Positions 41,536-54,484 of a stretch of DNA of 64,000 bases are shown here, piece by piece. The position numbers and the translations under genes were made by a program. The notes beneath the pieces were generated by a model that saw nothing but the letters and a program-made list of their open reading frames with translations, was not told the DNA's origin and made no database searches. This DNA comes from Symbiodinium natans (taxonomy: Eukaryota; Sar; Dinophyceae; Suessiales; Symbiodiniaceae): NCBI GenBank assembly GCA_905221605.1, contig CAJNDS010001902.1:270001-334000 (forward strand), read 5' to 3'. Each line of letters opens with the position of its first letter. Positions within the stretch are counted from its first letter, which is position 1.

Positions 41536-44491
41536 CTCTGAGCGGGCACAGCGTTTGCAGCATTTTAGGGTTTAGGGTTTGAGGTTTAGGGTTTAGGGTT
41601 TAGGGTTTAGGGTTTAGGGTTTAGGGTTTAGGGTTTAGGGTTTAGGGTTTAGGGTTTAGGGTTCGTCTCTTGTTGGTTCAGGCTTGTTTTCTCGGATGTC
41701 CTCCTCCATGCCCTACACCCTGCGGCTAAGGGTTTAGGGTTTAGGGATCAGGGCTTAGGGCTTAGGGTTTAGGGTTTAGGGTTTGGGATTTAGGGTTTAG
41801 GGTTTAGGGTTTAGGGTTTAGGGTTTAGGGTTTAGGGTTTAGGGTTTAGGCTTTAGGGTTTAGGCTTTAGGGTAACACCCGACCAGACAGAAGAGAGGCC
41901 AAGAAGCAGGTTTTCTGAGAAGGCGGCCACTACGAGATCGATGTCATGAGAGCTCTGCCTGACAGGGCTGTCTGCCCAGGTTTGGGGTTCAGAGAGTAGA
42001 GGGTTTAGGGTTTAGGGTTTAGGGTTTAGGGTTTAGGGTTTAGGGTTAGGGTTTAGGGGGTTTAGGGTTTAGGGGGTTTAGGGTTTCGGGGGCGTTGCAA
42101 AATTGATGCCTTCTTGAAAGCCGCCTGCACCTAGAATTCACGCGATGTCTAGTTGCCTGCGACAGTTCTTTGTGATTCCCATCTTTGTTTCGACATGCTG
42201 TTTTTTCGACGGAATCGCGCTACACGATTCCATTGCGGTTTTGGGTGTTTGGGGGCATGCCGGTCGTTTTTCTTTTTCTGGAGGGATGAATCGGGGGTGG
42301 GGGGTTGGGTAACCCTAAACCCCAAACACAAAACCCTAAACCCCAAACCCCAGACCCCAAACCCTAAACCCTAAACCCTAAACTCTAAACCCTAAACCGG
42401 GCACACCTGGGACTGCCGGACAAGCCAGGGAAGTTGAGGCTGAGGGCGTGAGGCTTTCGTAGGGTTAGGGGTCAGGGTTCAGGGTTCAGGGTTCAGGGTT
42501 CAGGGTTCAGGGTTCAGGGTTTAGGGTTTAGGGTTTAGGGTTTAGGGTTTAGGGTTTAGGGTTTAGGGTTTAGGGCTGAGGGTTGTTTTTCGGTTTATAA
42601 GGTTTAGGCTTTAGGCTTTAGGCTTTAGGGTTTGTGGTGGTGGGCGTAGGCGTAGACTTGGGGCTTGGGGCTTGAGGGGTTAAGGGGTTTAGGGCAAGCT
42701 TGAGGGAGGGGGAGAGGGGCGAGGGGAGGGGAGGGGGATTTGGGGCTGCTACGATTGTCCCTAAGCCCTAAACCCTACGGCCTCCTAGGCAGTGGGTAGC
42801 GTATCAGCGTCGGCTCCCCACTGGAACCTCAGTGGAGGTCGGGGGGTGTATCCGGCAGAAGGCCCTAGTCCCTCTCAACCCTAAACCCTAATTCGGGTTC
42901 AGGTCTTAGGGCTTCGTACGTTGTAAGCCCCCTCGGCTAGAAGAGGGTTGTCAGCCGTTTGCCCTTAGCCCGAGAATGCTCCCTTTTGCCTTTCAACAAC
43001 GCCCTCAAGATAAACGTCTGGGGGGGGGCTGCTCTAGATAATTTGGGGTTTCGGGTCTGGGGGTCGATGTCTATGGGGTTTGGATTCTGATGGAAATCCC
43101 TAAACCCTAAACCCTAAACCCTCAACCCTCAACCCTAAACCCTAAACCCTAAACCCTAAACCCTAAACCCTAAACCCTAAACCCTAAACCCTAAACCCTA
43201 AACCCTAAACCCTAAACCCTAACCCTGAACTCGGGGATCAACAATCCTCAAAAAGCGGCTGGAACTCAGCTTTGCTAGAATTTTAATTCGGGACAGGAAA
43301 GATGACCCCAAGGTGGTAGCATGTTAGGGCGGTTTTAAGGTTTACCCTAAACCCTAAACCCTAAGCCCTAAACCCTCAACCCTCAACCCTCAACCCTCAC
43401 AACACCCTGAACCCTAAACCCTAGGGTTTTCAGGTTCAGGGCGAGACCCCCTGAAAAGGCCCCCATAACCTCACCCCCCCCCCTTCTCACCCTAAACCCT
43501 AAACCCTGAACCCTGAACCCTAAACCCTGAACCCTAAACCCTAAACCCTAAACCCTAAACCCTAAACCCTGAACCCTAAACCCTAAACCCTGAACCCTAA
43601 ACCCTAAACCCTAAACCCTCATCCTTCAAGTCTGTTCAGACACTGGCCTTCCGAGGCCGTAGTGACGCTGAGTGTAGGCCTTGACTTTGGGCTGCCATTT
43701 TGGGGCCTTAAGTGGGGTTTGGGGTTTAGGGTTTAGGGTTTAGGGTTTCGGGTTTGGGGTTTCGGATTTCGAGTTTGGGGTTTAGGGTTTAGGGTGTCGG
43801 GTTTCGGGTTTCGGGTTTCGGGTTCAGGGTTCAGGGTTCAGGGTTCGGGCCTCTGATAGTTGAAGTTGTCCACCCTAAACCCTGAACCCTAAACCGTGTT
43901 GGGACCTATAGTACCCTGCCAGGCTTCTGTCGCCAGTATTGGGGCGGTGCCTTTGAATTTTTAACCGAACCTCCTCTGTATCTACCTGCGCCGTGTGTGC
44001 GCCTGTGTTCTATCCCTGTCAGCTGCTGAGAACGACAGTCCGTGCGGAACCACGGCTATGAGGATCCCGGGTAAGCCCTCCATGATGCCAGGCCCCTTGA
44101 CCCTAAGCCCCCCGCACAGAACAAGAAAACCTAAGCCGAACGCTTCGTCCGAATTCTGCAGCGAAGCAAGCCACAAACCCGCTAACTTCCCCCCCCCCAC
44201 AAAGTCCTACAGGTCAAGGAACTTTGGGTTTAGGGTTCACAAGGGTTTGGGGTTAGGGTTTAGGGGTTAGGGTTTAGGGTTCAAACCGCAGCCCCCAAAA
44301 AAAACGAAATCAGGGCCTACTCCGGGTCCTAAACGACCCCAATAATACTCACAAGACTCATCTAACTATTTAATCGTACTCACGGTTCTATACCACCTAG
44401 TGTTTCTGAGTTCATAATCCCCAAAAAAGGGTACACTTTCAGTTCTATAGGGGAATATAGTATCCCAAAAAGTGTAAAGTGTGCTCAAACC

Positions 44492-44551
<60 letters not shown>

Positions 44552-46803
44552 ACCCTAAACCCTAAACCCTAAACCCTAAACCGCAACTAGTAGAAAAGGT
44601 TCGTGTTGCGCCAAGCTACGAACTCGTGACCGAACCAGTGGCCGCTTCAGTGGTGAGGCTGCGGCTGACCAGCGCTTCTTTCGTGAGGCTCACCTGTGAT
44701 TCAGGTGTGGGGTTTAGGGTGGCTTAGGGTTTCGGGATTAGGGATTTAGGGTTTAGGGTTTAGGGATTAAGGCTCCTCTCCACGAGTGAAAGCCCTGAAC
44801 CGGAAACCTGTTTGTAAGGTCTTGGAGCGGGTCTCTTCAATTCGCCCCGAGCAGATGTTCAGCAATCCTTGTGGCTGCAAATGAGGGCTCCGAAAACAGG
44901 CTAAACCCTAAACCCTAAACCCTAAACCCTTCTTGGGATCCTTGCGATATGATAAACCCTACTCTCTTGGGGGTTCTAGATGGGGGAGGGAGTCCCTTAT
45001 TGTTTCGTACACAAACCCCCAAGCAGGTTTCTCTGTGAGTCGTTGGGCACTCCAAGGATTCTTGGGGATACCTAAAAAACCCCAAACCCTAGACCCTAGA
45101 CCCGAGACCCTAAACCCTAAACCCTAAACCCTAAACCCTAATCCCTAAACCCTAAACCCTAAACCCTAAACCCTAAACCCTAAACCCTAAACCCTAAACC
45201 CCAAGTTGAGATCTCCAAGGACTCGCTGGGGGATACTCTGAGGTCACTCCGGGGACCCTCTGGGAGAATCTTAACGCCCGCACCGAAATTGGTTTAGGGT
45301 TTAGGGTTTAGGGTTTAGGGTTTAGGGTTTAGGGTTTAGGGTTTAGGGTTTAAGGGTTTAAGGGTTTAGGGTTTAGGGTTTAGGGTTTAGGGTTTAGGGT
45401 TTAGGGTTTAGGGCAGAATGGCCAAGCTTCTGATCCTACAGCCCTAGACCCTTTTACGTTTAGGGTTCTGGCACAAGGGATTTTCTGAACCTGAAGGTCG
45501 TCTGCCGTGGCCAGGCCCCACGTGGTTCGAGCCTTTCATAGGGGCCGCTAAAACGGAGAGTACGGAGATCACGAGCGTTGATGCAGGGAAATTGGATGCG
45601 GGTTTAGGGTTTGGGGTTTAGGGTGTAGGGAGTGTTCAAAATCCCTGTTCCCAAAATGACCCTATAGTTCCTTAATAAACCCAGAGGAACCCTGAATAAA
45701 TTCTGAGAAGGACCCTTAGATCAACCCCCCATGTCATGTTCGACTACCATCAGATACCCGAGGTACCCGACTACTGTTCTACGAAAACAAAAATATTGGG
45801 GGGTCTCCGAAATCAGGGGTGCCTTATTTGGGGTCCATATTTTCAGGGAATCCCCCCCACAATTTGCCACAATTTGGGGGATCTATATTGGGGGGAAACC
45901 CTGAACCCTAAACCCTAAACCCTAAACCCTCATTGTCGTACACACCCCCGCCATATCGTACCACCATGGCAACTTAAGTTCCTTAAGTTCTCTGGCATGG
46001 AAGTGTCGACTCCCACACCCCCCCACACCCCCCCACACCCTAAACCCTAAACCCTAAACCCTAAACCCTAAACCCTAAACCCTAAACCCTAAACCCTAAA
46101 CCCTGGAAACCCCTGGAAACCGAAGGATGCGCAGGGTTTTGGGGGGCCAGCCCACGAGGGTGGAGGCTTGCGCTCGTAGGGCTTCGATGTTGAGTTGAGG
46201 GCTTGGGGGCCAAGGGGGGGTGTTCTGGATTTTGAATTTCAACTTCCCAGCTGCAATCCCACCCGGACCCCTGAGCAAGAGTCCCAAAATACCCTAAACC
46301 CCTTAACCCCGAAGCCTAAACGTTTTACCCCGCAAGAAAAAAACGGCGAACCTCCAAATCCTCCAACCTCTCTCCCCCCGATTCCCTCAACCAAAAACCC
46401 TAAACCCTAAACCCTAAGCCGCCTAAGCCCTAAACCCTAAACCCTAAACTGCCTAAACCCTAAACCCTAAACCCTAAAACTGCTAGAGCGCAGCCCGCCT
46501 CTGGAGGACCCGAAGTGGCCGCCACACAGACCAAGACCTTGCCGAGACAGCTTCCCACGACTAGGGAATAGGATTAGGGGTTTGGGGTTTAGGGTTTAGG
46601 GTTAGGGTTTAGGGTTTAGGGTTTAGGGTTTAGGGTTTAGGGTTTAGGGTTTAGGGTTTAGGGTTTAGGGTTTAGGGTTTAGGGTTTAAGGTTTAGGGTT
46701 TAGGGTTTAGGGTTTAGGGTTTAGGGTTTAGGGTTTAGGGTTTAGGGTTAGGGTTTAGGGTTTGGGGTTTAGGGTTTCGGGTTTAGGGTTTAGGGCTTAG
46801 GGC
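41536..46803. repeat. Telomere-like array block
   Basis: TTTAGGG arrays lie at 41,565-41,661, 41,727-41,872, 41,998-42,085, 42,468-42,575 (with TTCAGGG), 43,713-43,850 (with TTTCGGG), 44,708-44,770, 45,293-45,413 and 46,572-46,803. CCCTAAA arrays lie at 42,311-42,398, 43,098-43,226, 43,344-43,424, 43,490-43,620, 44,903-44,930, 45,083-45,202, 46,038-46,105 and 46,395-46,480. CCCTCAA forms its own run at 44,485-44,555. The spacers 42,600-43,095, 43,851-44,240, 44,285-44,485 and 45,414-45,890 show no supported gene. Confidence 0.85.
45800..45857 (+). repeat. Dispersed 60-bp repeat, degenerate copy at 45.8 kb
   Basis: Ordered blocks GGGTCTCCGA, GGGGTGCCTTATTTGGGGTCC and CAGGGAATCC correspond to those of the copy at 22.35 kb. 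Confidence 0.6.
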
Positions 46804-46863
46804 TTAGGGTCCGCCGACCCTGGCGGCGTGTTGGATGGGAAAAGGAGGTCCTCTTTCAAAACG

Positions 46864-46897
<34 letters not shown>

Positions 46898-47700
46898 ACC
46901 CCGCCAGCTTTTCCGTGGAGGAACAGGCCACCCACACCGCGTAAACTCATTGACCAGGCGTTTTCGCACAGGGCATAAGGGCTCTTTGAAAACCCCTCTT
47001 TCTAACCCCCCCCCCGCTCCCCCCTCCCTACCCCCACTACTACCCCCCCCCACTTAACCCCCCCCCACCCCACCCCCCCCACCCCCCCCCCCCCCCACCC
47101 AACAGGAACCGCAAACAAAATCACCAAACCCCAAACCTTAAACTTGTTCTCCTGCGGGGTCGGCGGCTTGAGCCGGAGGCTCTTAAATCCGGGCACGCCC
47201 GTGGTCCGACGCCGTTAGGCGCCAGCCCTAGCTTTAGCTATGACGGGGGGGGGTTAAGCCGCTGACCCGGTTGGCTCCCCAACATCCGGGCTCCAAATGC
47301 GGCTCCCGAAGGGCATCAATTTTCAGGTACAATTTTTATCGCGAAAAACGCGCTATTTCCCACCGAATTTGGGCTCCTGGGGGGTCCCAAAAACGACCCC
47401 GGAGAGCATCATCGACTCTCTTTTTCAACTTTGGCCAAATACGCGTTGCTGATGTTTTTTGGGTGGCATTCGCCACTGAAAGGACCCCCACAAGGGCGCG
47501 CATCATGAGCATCAGCGGGTTGGGTTTTGGGTTTCGGATGCGGCTGAGAGCTTGGAAAACACAGAAATCGCTGTAAATACCGTGGTTTTCGTGCTGTTAC
47601 GGACATTTCCGTTTTGAGGCCGGCATATGCCCCTATAAGCCATGCATGCCTGGAGGCCGGAGCCGCTGATGCTCATGATGCGCGGCCGGGCGGGGGGCCA
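46804..47700 (-). repeat. Dispersed spacer repeat, copy 2 (inverted relative to 407-869)
   Basis: Read on the minus strand this follows 407-869 block by block: GCGCATCATGAGCATCAGCG, CCTCCAGGCATGC, AACATCAGCAACGCGT, GGAGCCCAAATTCGGTGG, GGAGCCAACCGGGTC, GGCGCCTAACGGCGTCGGA and the end CGCCGCCAGGGTCGGCGGAC next to a telomere-like array. It carries extra sequence relative to copy 1, including a second CATCATGAGCATCAG at 47,500-47,518, C-rich tracts at 47,006-47,100 and a 32-base G run at 46,865-46,896. Confidence 0.8.
46865..46896 (+). repeat. Homopolymer run of 32 G
   Basis: An uninterrupted G tract inside the dispersed spacer repeat. Its exact length may be affected by sequencing. Confidence 0.9.
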
Positions 47701-47838
47701 GGGTGCGCATCATCGAGGCTTCGTTTCTCTTTGCAAGCGAGCATCAGCAGCATCAGCGGCTCCGGAAAGGGTTTTGGGCGGCAGGATTTCGAAGGATGCT
47801 GGCATAACTCCATAACATGGCACTCGACATGCGCACGC

Positions 47839-48432
<594 letters not shown>

Positions 48433-48477
48433 AGTTTAGGGTGTAGGGTTCCGGGTTTCTTCTACAGTGTGGCCGTG

Positions 48478-48660
48478 GATGCCTCCACGGTGCTTGTGAG
48501 CACGAACACCTCCACGGTGTTTGCGAACGTGAAGACTGCAAATGCTGAACATGAACACCTCCACGGTGTTTGCGAACGTGAAAACTGTACATGCACACTT
48601 CCACAGTGTGGCCATGCACCTCCACGGTGTTTCTGAACATGAACACCTCCACGGTGTGTG
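48478..48660 (+). repeat. Minisatellite of short palindromes (ACACCTCCACGGTGT)
   Basis: Five copies or near-copies of CACCTCCACGGTG, each a hairpin with arms ACACC/GGTGT, separated by 25-55 bp linkers such as TTGCGAACGTGAAGACTG and GAACATGAACA. One copy is CACACTTCCACAGTGTG. Confidence 0.85.
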
Positions 48661-48744
48661 CTGTTGTTGCTGCTGTGCTTGCTGCCGTTGTCCTGCTGCT
48701 GGTGGGCGTGCCCGGCTGTGGGCGACAGCCCGTTAGATTTAGGG

Positions 48745-48909
48745 TTTAGGCTTTAGGCTTTAGGCTTTAGGCTTTAGGCTTTAGGCTTTAGGCTTTAGGC
48801 TTTAGGCTCTAGGCTTTAGGCTTTAGGCTTTAGGCTTTAGGCTTTAGGCTTTAGGCTTTAGGCTTTAGGCTTTAGGCTTTAGGCTTTAGGCTTTAGGCTT
48901 TAGGCTTTA
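48745..48909 (+). repeat. Variant heptamer array (TTTAGGC)n
   Basis: About 23 nearly perfect TTTAGGC units with one TCTAGGC. The last G of TTTAGGG is replaced uniformly by C. Confidence 0.95.
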
Positions 48910-51060
48910 TAGACCCTCTCAATAAGGTCCCTGGATAAGAGAGCCGGAAGAGGGTTCCGAAGGGTTCCCTTTGGTCCCCCCTATCCTGCCTAGGAGCTAC
49001 AAAGCTTCGGGTTGGTAAAACCTCCCACAAGTCCGAGCATTCACTAGTCAAGCAGCTCGTCAAGCGTTAGAAAAAAAGCAACGCCCACCCAAGAAACCCA
49101 CAACATTGAGATCATATAACGTTCATTCAATATCTTCCCAGTAGGCTTAAAGCTCAAAGTCCAGTGGACCCAAACCCGAAATCTAAGGCCCACAGCAGAT
49201 CCTTTCCCCAGCCTTAAACCCTATGCCCCCAACCCTGGCGACTGAAAGTTCCTCGGTGACCGTGCCTTTTTTTGGGACGAAATCTGGTGAGTGGCCAGGC
49301 AAGATATGACCCTCACTCATCTGCCCAGAATGGGGGTCTCCCACACAGGGGTCTCCCAGGCAGGGGTCTCCCAGGCAGGGGTCCAGGCAGGGGCCTCCCA
49401 TCCAGCGAGCAGGGGCCTCCCAGCCAGCAGGGGCCTTTTTAGGTAGGGGCCTGCCAGGCAAGCCCAAAAGTAACTAAGGGCCGGCCCAAAAATATCAAAA
49501 GGTTTCCCTGACCTTCAATTAAAAAAGGGCCTCTACGGGCCCTGACGCGCCGAAGGCCCGAAAAGGGCCGAGGCTACCCCCAGCCCCAGCATAAACCCTA
49601 ACACCGCAACTTCAAAAACATAAAAGCAAGCATCGTGCACAATAAAATAAACTCAATAAACCCTAAACCCCAATAGAGTATAGTTTGGGTGGTGACGGGC
49701 AACGCGAGCGCCCGGCCCGGGGTGTTTCACACCCGAGCGCGCGCCCTCCCCTGACACACCCTAAACCCTAAACCCTAAACCCTAAACCCTAAACCCTAAA
49801 CCCCACATCCTGCGCCCTGGATGCCCAACATCTGCGCCCAGCGATCTTTGTCCCAAGGAGCCGCCGTGATGGACAGGAGTATCACCCGCAAGAGGAGGCC
49901 GACTTTGCCTGGGTTTAGGGTTTAGGGAGGGATGTAGGGTTTAGGGTTTAGGGTTTAGGGTTTAGGGTTTAGGGTTTAGGGTTTAGGGTTTAGGGTTTAG
50001 GGTTTAGGGCTTAGGGGCTTAGGGGCTTAGGGGCTTAGGGGCTTAGGGTTTAGGGTTTAGGGGCTTAGGGGCTTAGGGGCTTAGGGGCTTAGGGTTTAAG
50101 GATTAGGGTTTAGGGTTTAGGGTTTAGGGTTTAGGGTTTAGTTTAGGTAGGGTCAGGGTTTAGGCAGGGTTTTTGAAACCCTAAACCCAAAACCCTAGGG
50201 CCTGAAAAGAAAGTAAAGAATGAGACCAACGAAGGTCAGACACCGCTGCAGCACTCCGGTCGGGCAGGGCCACCGCTTTTCCTGCACTTCAATACTGCAA
50301 AAGGGTTTAGGGTTTAGGGTTTAGGGTTTAGGGTTTAGGGTTTAGGGTTTAGGGTTTAGGGTTTAGGGTTTAGGGTTTAGGGTTTAGGGTTTACTGTTTA
50401 GGGTTTACTGTTTAGAGCCAGGGTTTAGGGTTTGGGTTTAGGGTTTAGGATCTAGGGTTTAGGGCTTCGGGTTTAGGATAGAGGGTTTGGGTTGTAGGGT
50501 TGCCTTCAACCCTCGACCCCAAACCCTAAACCCTAAACCCTAAACTCTGAAAACTAAACCCCGAACCCTAAACCCTAAACCCTAAACCCTAAACCCTAAA
50601 CCCTAAACCCGAAACCCTAAACCCTAAACCTATGGGGTTTGAAGCACAGGCCAGGGGCTAGGAGGCCTGGACCTGTACAACTTGGAATTGGGGGCAAAAT
50701 TAGGGTTTAGGGTTTAGGGTTCAGAGTTTAGGGTTTCGGGTTTAGGGTTTAGGGTTCAGGGTTAGGGGTTAGGGTTTAGGGTTTCGACTTTAGTGCTTAG
50801 GGCGCAGGGTTGCGAAGTGGGGCTACTCAGGACCATAAACCCTAACCCCTTTCCCCTGTAACCCGAACCCTTGGGCCCTTCAAACAATCCTCGGCACCAA
50901 AGACACAAAAAAGGCTCCCAAACCCAAAGCTCTTCAAGCAGAAGGGCGACAGCCCTGGCCAAAATCCCATATGAACCCGCAAAGCCCTAAACCCTAAGCT
51001 ACCTAAACCCCAGAATAGCCATAGCGTTTTAGGGTTTAGGGTTTAGGGGTTCAGGGTTTA
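48910..51060. repeat. Spacer and telomere-like arrays
   Basis: Bases 48,910-49,755 are the longest non-array spacer in this part. They contain a GGGTCTCC(C/A)AGGCAG minisatellite at about 49,330-49,440 and no gene. Arrays lie at 49,760-49,804 (CCCTAAA), 49,914-50,140 (TTTAGGG with runs of GGGGCTTA), 50,305-50,395 (TTTAGGG), 50,523-50,632 (CCCTAAA) and 50,700-50,800 (TTTAGGG). Confidence 0.83.
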
Positions 51061-51260
51061 GGGTTTAGTAGGGTTTAGTAGGGTTTAGTAGGGTTTAGTA
51101 GGGTTTAGTAGGGTTTAGTAGGATTTAGTAGGGTTTAGTAGGGTTTAGTAGGGTTTAGTAGGGTTTAGTAGGGTTTAGTAGGGTTTAGTAGGGTTTAGTA
51201 GGGTTTAGTAGGGTTTAGTAGGGTTTAGTAGGGTTTAGTAGGGTTTAGTAGGGTTTAGTA
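51061..51260 (+). repeat. Decamer array (GGGTTTAGTA)x20
   Basis: Twenty units of exactly 10 bp, one carrying GGATTTAGTA, embedded in TTTAGGG repeats on both sides. It looks like a heptamer with a TA(G)-type extension that was then amplified. Confidence 0.97.
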
Positions 51261-52606
51261 GGGTTTAGGGTTTGGGTGTTAGGTGTTAGGGTTTAGGGTT
51301 TAGGGTTTAGGGTTTAGGGTTTAGGGTTTAGGGTTTAGGGTTTAGGGTTTAGGGCAAAACGCTAACCCACCCCCGTCCCTGTCGGCCTGGACCTGGCCAT
51401 CGCTTTGCCGAGAGCGTCGCCCAAGTGGTGCCATGGCTTTGGGCGCAGTGGGCTCTTTGGGTTTAGGGTTTAGGGTTTAGGGTTTAGGGTTTAGGGCTTA
51501 GGGTTTAGGGTTTAGGGTTTAGGGCTTAGGGTTTAGGGTTTAGGGTTTAGGGTTTAGGGTTTAGGTTTTAGGTTTAGGGTTTAGGGTTTAGGGTTTAGGG
51601 TTAGTATAGGGTTTAGGGTTAGTATAGGGTTTAGGGGTAGTATAGGGTTTAGGGTTGGCATAGGGTGTAGGGTTGAGGGTTTAGAGTATCGGGCTTAGAT
51701 TTAGAGTATAGGTTCCGTATATGGTTGAGGGTTTAGAGTATAGGGTTGAGGTTTGAAGGTTTTTTCGAGTATAGGGTTCTCGGTTTAGAGTGTAGGGTGT
51801 AGGGTTTAAAGTGTAAGGGTTTAGGGGTATGGGTGCCAGCTCTCTAAACCCCTAAATGCCCTGAACCCTAAACCCTAAACCCTAAACCCCTTAACCCTAA
51901 ACCCTAAGCCATAAACCCTAAACCCTAAACCCTAGCCCTAAACCCTAGCCCTAAACCCTAAACCGCAAGGTCTTTCTTTAAGGGTTCGGGAGACCGGCTT
52001 CCTAAAGCCTAAGCCCTAAGCATAAAACTTTTCGCTGCAAGGGGGGCGGGGGGGGAGCCAAGACAGCGCGAAAGGCTGCAAGTCAAGATACGGGCCTCAA
52101 TAGAATCAGAGTAGGGTTTAGGGTTCAGGGTTCAGGGTTCAGGGTTTAGGGTTTAGGGTTTAGGGTTTAGGGTTTAGGGTTTAGGGTTTAGGGTTTAGGG
52201 TTTAGGGTTTAGGGTTTAGTGGTTAAATGGTTTTGGGGTTTAAGTGGTTTTGGGGTTTAGGGCTTCGGACATTTTAGGGCTCAGGGTTGGAGTTCTAAGT
52301 ACCCCTACATTGAGGACGAGGGCTTAAGATTACAGGTAACCCAAAACCCTAAACGCTTGAATCCGGAAGTCCCCAAACCCTAAAGAACCCCTCAGAGATC
52401 CGATTGGGATTTGCAGTTTCGAAGTTCGGGGCATAGGTTTAGGGTTTAGGGTTTAGGCTTTAGAGGGCTTGGGGTTCCGGATCTTGGGTTTTTTCTTGCA
52501 AGGGTTTAGGGTTTAGGGTTTAGGGTTGAGGGGGTTTACAACCCTAAACCCTAAACCCTAAACCCTAAACCCTAAACCCTAAACCCCAAACCCCAAACCC
52601 TAACCC

Positions 52607-52671
52607 TCAAATAGTAGGATTCCCTTGTAACAAGGACCCCAACAAGGTACCCCTCAAAACTCGGAAACCCC
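52607..52671 (-). repeat. Dispersed 60-bp repeat, copy at 52.6 kb
   Basis: On the minus strand reads GGTTTCCGA, GGGGTACCTTGTTGGGGTCC and AAGGGAATCCTACTATTTG, nearly matching 22,349-22,409. Confidence 0.85.
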
Positions 52672-52896
52672 CAACTATACTCCCCTTAGAACCTCAATAA
52701 ACAAGGATTTCAAACATGCCCCTGGGATTTGTTGAAAGAAAAATCACCTACTTCCTATATAGCCAAGTCCTAAACCCTAAACCCTAAACCCTAAACCCTA
52801 AACCCTAAACCCTAAACCTAAACCCTAAACCCTAAACCCTAAAACCCGACGTCGTAGCTCTGATGGCAAGGCTTTGATCCCGGCGCAAAGACTTCT

Positions 52897-53120
52897 GGGC
52901 CTCACAGCCTTTAGTGTTCAGGGTTCAGGGCTCAGGGTTTAGGGTTTAGGGTTTAGGGTTTTAGGGTTTTAGGGTTTAGGGTATATAGGGCTTAGGGCTT
53001 AGGGCTTAGGCCTTAGGGTTTAGGGTTTAGGGTTTAGGGTTTAGGGTTTAGGGTTTAGGGTTTAGGGTTTAGGGTTTAGGGTTTAGGGTTTAGGGTTTAG
53101 GGTTTCGGGCCTCACAGCCT
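52897..53120 (+). repeat. Telomere-like array bracketed by a 14-bp direct repeat
   Basis: GGGCCTCACAGCCT at 52,897-52,910 and again at 53,107-53,120 flank a TTTAGGG-type array of about 196 bp that contains variants near its left end. Confidence 0.85.
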
Positions 53121-54337
53121 GAAGAACCGACACGCAAGGGCCCTTAAGGGCCCTGAAAACCTTATAAACTCTAGACACAAACGAAAAACCCTAAACCCTA
53201 AACCCTAAACCCTAAACCCTAAACCCTAAACCCTAAACCCTAAACCCTAAACCCTAACCCCCAAACCCCCAAACCCAAAATGTCCTGGAGAGCTCACGTC
53301 CAGGAGACGTCTGACCCACCACCTCGGTTGGACTCAAGGGTTGGCGTTTTACGGTTTGGGGTTTAGGGTAAGGGGTTTTCGGGTTCGGGTTTCGGGCTTA
53401 AGGTCTCGGATGTGTCGCGCTCTTTGGCGTGAAGCGCCAGGCCAGGCGCTCGCATCGTTTTTGAAGACCCACCCCGGCCGCCCAAACTATTCGCATGTAG
53501 GGCTTAGGGCTCTACCTGATTCTACGCCCCTGACCCACCCCTAGCAAGGGGGCTTCTTGTTGCTATTCCTCTCAGTTTCCTTAGGCTGGAGAACTTCAGA
53601 AGAGCCGGCGGAAGCTCAACGCCCGTAGAGGCTTGCGAGGCCCTTGTAAACGTTTGGGAAGCGCCACCCTAAACCCTAAACCCTCAACTCTAAACCCTAA
53701 ACCCTAAACCCTAAACGCTAAACCCCAAACCCTAAACCCTAGACCCTAGACCCTAAACCCTAAACCCTAAACCCTAAACCCTAAACCCTAAACCCTAAAC
53801 CCTAAACCCTAAACCCTAAACCCTAAACAAACCCTAAAGCCCAAAAACTCTAAACCCTAAACCCTGATCTCTCCGGGGATCCCAGCATAGGAGGCCGCGT
53901 TGGATGGGTACATCGTGGTGCGTGGCGCGCGGTCCCTGTCCAGCCCCGTTCAATGGGAATGTTGAAGCTCTCATTGCTCCAAAGCCTGAACCCTAAACCC
54001 TCAACCCTAAACCCTAACCCTAAAGCCTAAATCCTAAACCCTAAACCCTCAACCCTAAACCCTAAACCCTAAACCCTAAACCCTAAACCCTAGCCCTAAA
54101 CCGTAAACCTTAAACCCTAAAGCTGTAGGGCTCGGGGTCAGGGGACTCCAAATCGTAACTCTAAGCGATATGAGCTGGAGCGGAAGGACTGTCGGCCTTA
54201 CGGGGTAGACATGTTAGGGGGCTTGGGGTTTAGGGTTTAGGGTTTAGGGCTTAGGGTTTAGGGCTTAGGGCTTAGGGCTTTGGGTTTAGGGTTTAGGGTT
54301 TAGGGTTTATAATAGGGTTTAGGGATTAGGGTTTAGG

Positions 54338-54484
54338 GAAAACCCCCCAACTTCTGTGCGAGAACAGTTGCGATATGTAGGGGACGAAATTCAAAGGAAA
54401 GCTTCCCGAGCTTCACCTAACGTTTAAGCCAAATATGTCCTGGCTTGGATCATCAGGTTGCGGCTGTTGCACATGCTTGGTAGG
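54338..54484 (+). repeat. Duplicated spacer segment, copy 2
   Basis: Homologous in order to 23,343-23,487 (see CCTGGCTTGGATCATCAG and ATGCTTGGTAGG in both). Begins at the end of a TTTAGGG array, as copy 1 does, and here also ends in one. Confidence 0.85.

Larger units (their letters stand above)
51261..53275. repeat. Telomere-like array block
   Basis: Arrays lie at 51,285-51,356, 51,460-51,660 (TTTAGGG, the latter ending in TTAGTATAGGG units), 51,858-51,965 (CCCTAAA), 52,112-52,222 (TTTAGGG), 52,541-52,605 and 52,769-52,845 (CCCTAAA), 52,911-53,106 (TTTAGGG) and 53,186-53,275 (CCCTAAA). The spacer 52,223-52,540 is degenerate, with no gene. Confidence 0.87.
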
